Assembly: GCF_905475465.1 (NCBI RefSeq)
Contig: NC_062259.1
Location: forward strand, 568,501-632,500
DNA from: Pieris napi
Lineage: Eukaryota > Arthropoda > Insecta > Lepidoptera > Pieridae
DNA: 64,000 nucleotides
Reading direction: 5' to 3'
How positions within the stretch are numbered: position 1 is the stretch's first letter; every line of letters starts with the position of its first letter. Shown in pieces: positions 63,958 through 64,000 of this stretch. The position numbers and the translations under genes were made by a program. The notes under the pieces were generated by a model, which searched no databases, was not told where the DNA came from, and saw nothing but the letters and a program-made list of their open reading frames with translations.

Positions 63958-64000
63958 TGAGTGGCGCTACAACCTTTTTAGGTCGGGACCTCAGATTGCT
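63958..64000 (-). repeat. SINE copy cut by the window end
   Basis: GAGTGGCGCTACAACCTTTT and TAGGTCGGGACCTCAGATTG match the family tail. Confidence 0.6.

Overview
The window looks like nuclear DNA of a lepidopteran insect. It is AT-rich, has spliced animal genes with GT-AG introns, and is packed with repeat families that I recognise as typical of moths and butterflies: tRNA-derived SINEs, small Helitrons ending in CTAG, MITEs and LINE tails. The species cannot be read from the sequence.

Two host protein genes and one host tRNA are visible. (1) On the minus strand, seven exons between 3019 and 9772 encode a complete 323-residue CDK4/6-type cyclin-dependent kinase. (2) On the plus strand, sixteen exons from 31323 to 63879 encode a secreted-then-anchored single-pass membrane protein: signal peptide, Pro/Thr-rich stalk with a six-residue tandem repeat, EGF, SEA, further EGF modules, transmembrane helix and cytoplasmic tail. 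The tail continues past the window. (3) A tRNA-Pro(CGG) lies on the minus strand at 12309-12380. Between 9.8 and 31.3 kb I see no other host protein gene, only mobile-element remains.

The first coding intron of gene 2 (31390-51136, 19.7 kb) holds a complete Polinton/Maverick at 37957-50749, with 6-bp target duplications (TATATC) and near-identical terminal inverted repeats of about 0.97 kb. It encodes a protein-primed DNA polymerase, packaging ATPase, DDE integrase with chromodomain, major capsid protein, penton-like minor capsid protein, a pVI/pX-like small protein, two conserved small proteins, one unfamiliar accessory protein and an adenain-type protease. The protease gene lies inside the terminal repeats, so it is present twice with identical sequence. 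Each copy starts at the inner repeat edge and so has its own upstream region. The polymerase and accessory genes carry small introns. Several genes have a TATA box 29-33 bp upstream of an initiator-like element.

At 22067-27609 an errantivirus-like Ty3/gypsy LTR element (minus strand) has matching 285-bp LTRs, a 4-bp target duplication (AAGG), a tRNA-Ser-type primer binding site, a polypurine tract and a gag-pol -1 slippery heptamer. Its pol frame runs from RNase H straight into an Env-like C-terminus with no integrase. It is inserted in a small Helitron whose uninterrupted relative lies at 63428-63712.

The rest is decayed transposon sequence: two more TIR DNA elements of about 0.5 kb, a 1.6-kb TIR element with repeated GCGCGTCAGAT motifs, a two-copy MITE family, fold-backs and hairpins, a BEL/Pao reverse transcriptase fragment, LINE tails, about a dozen copies of one SINE and several minisatellites.
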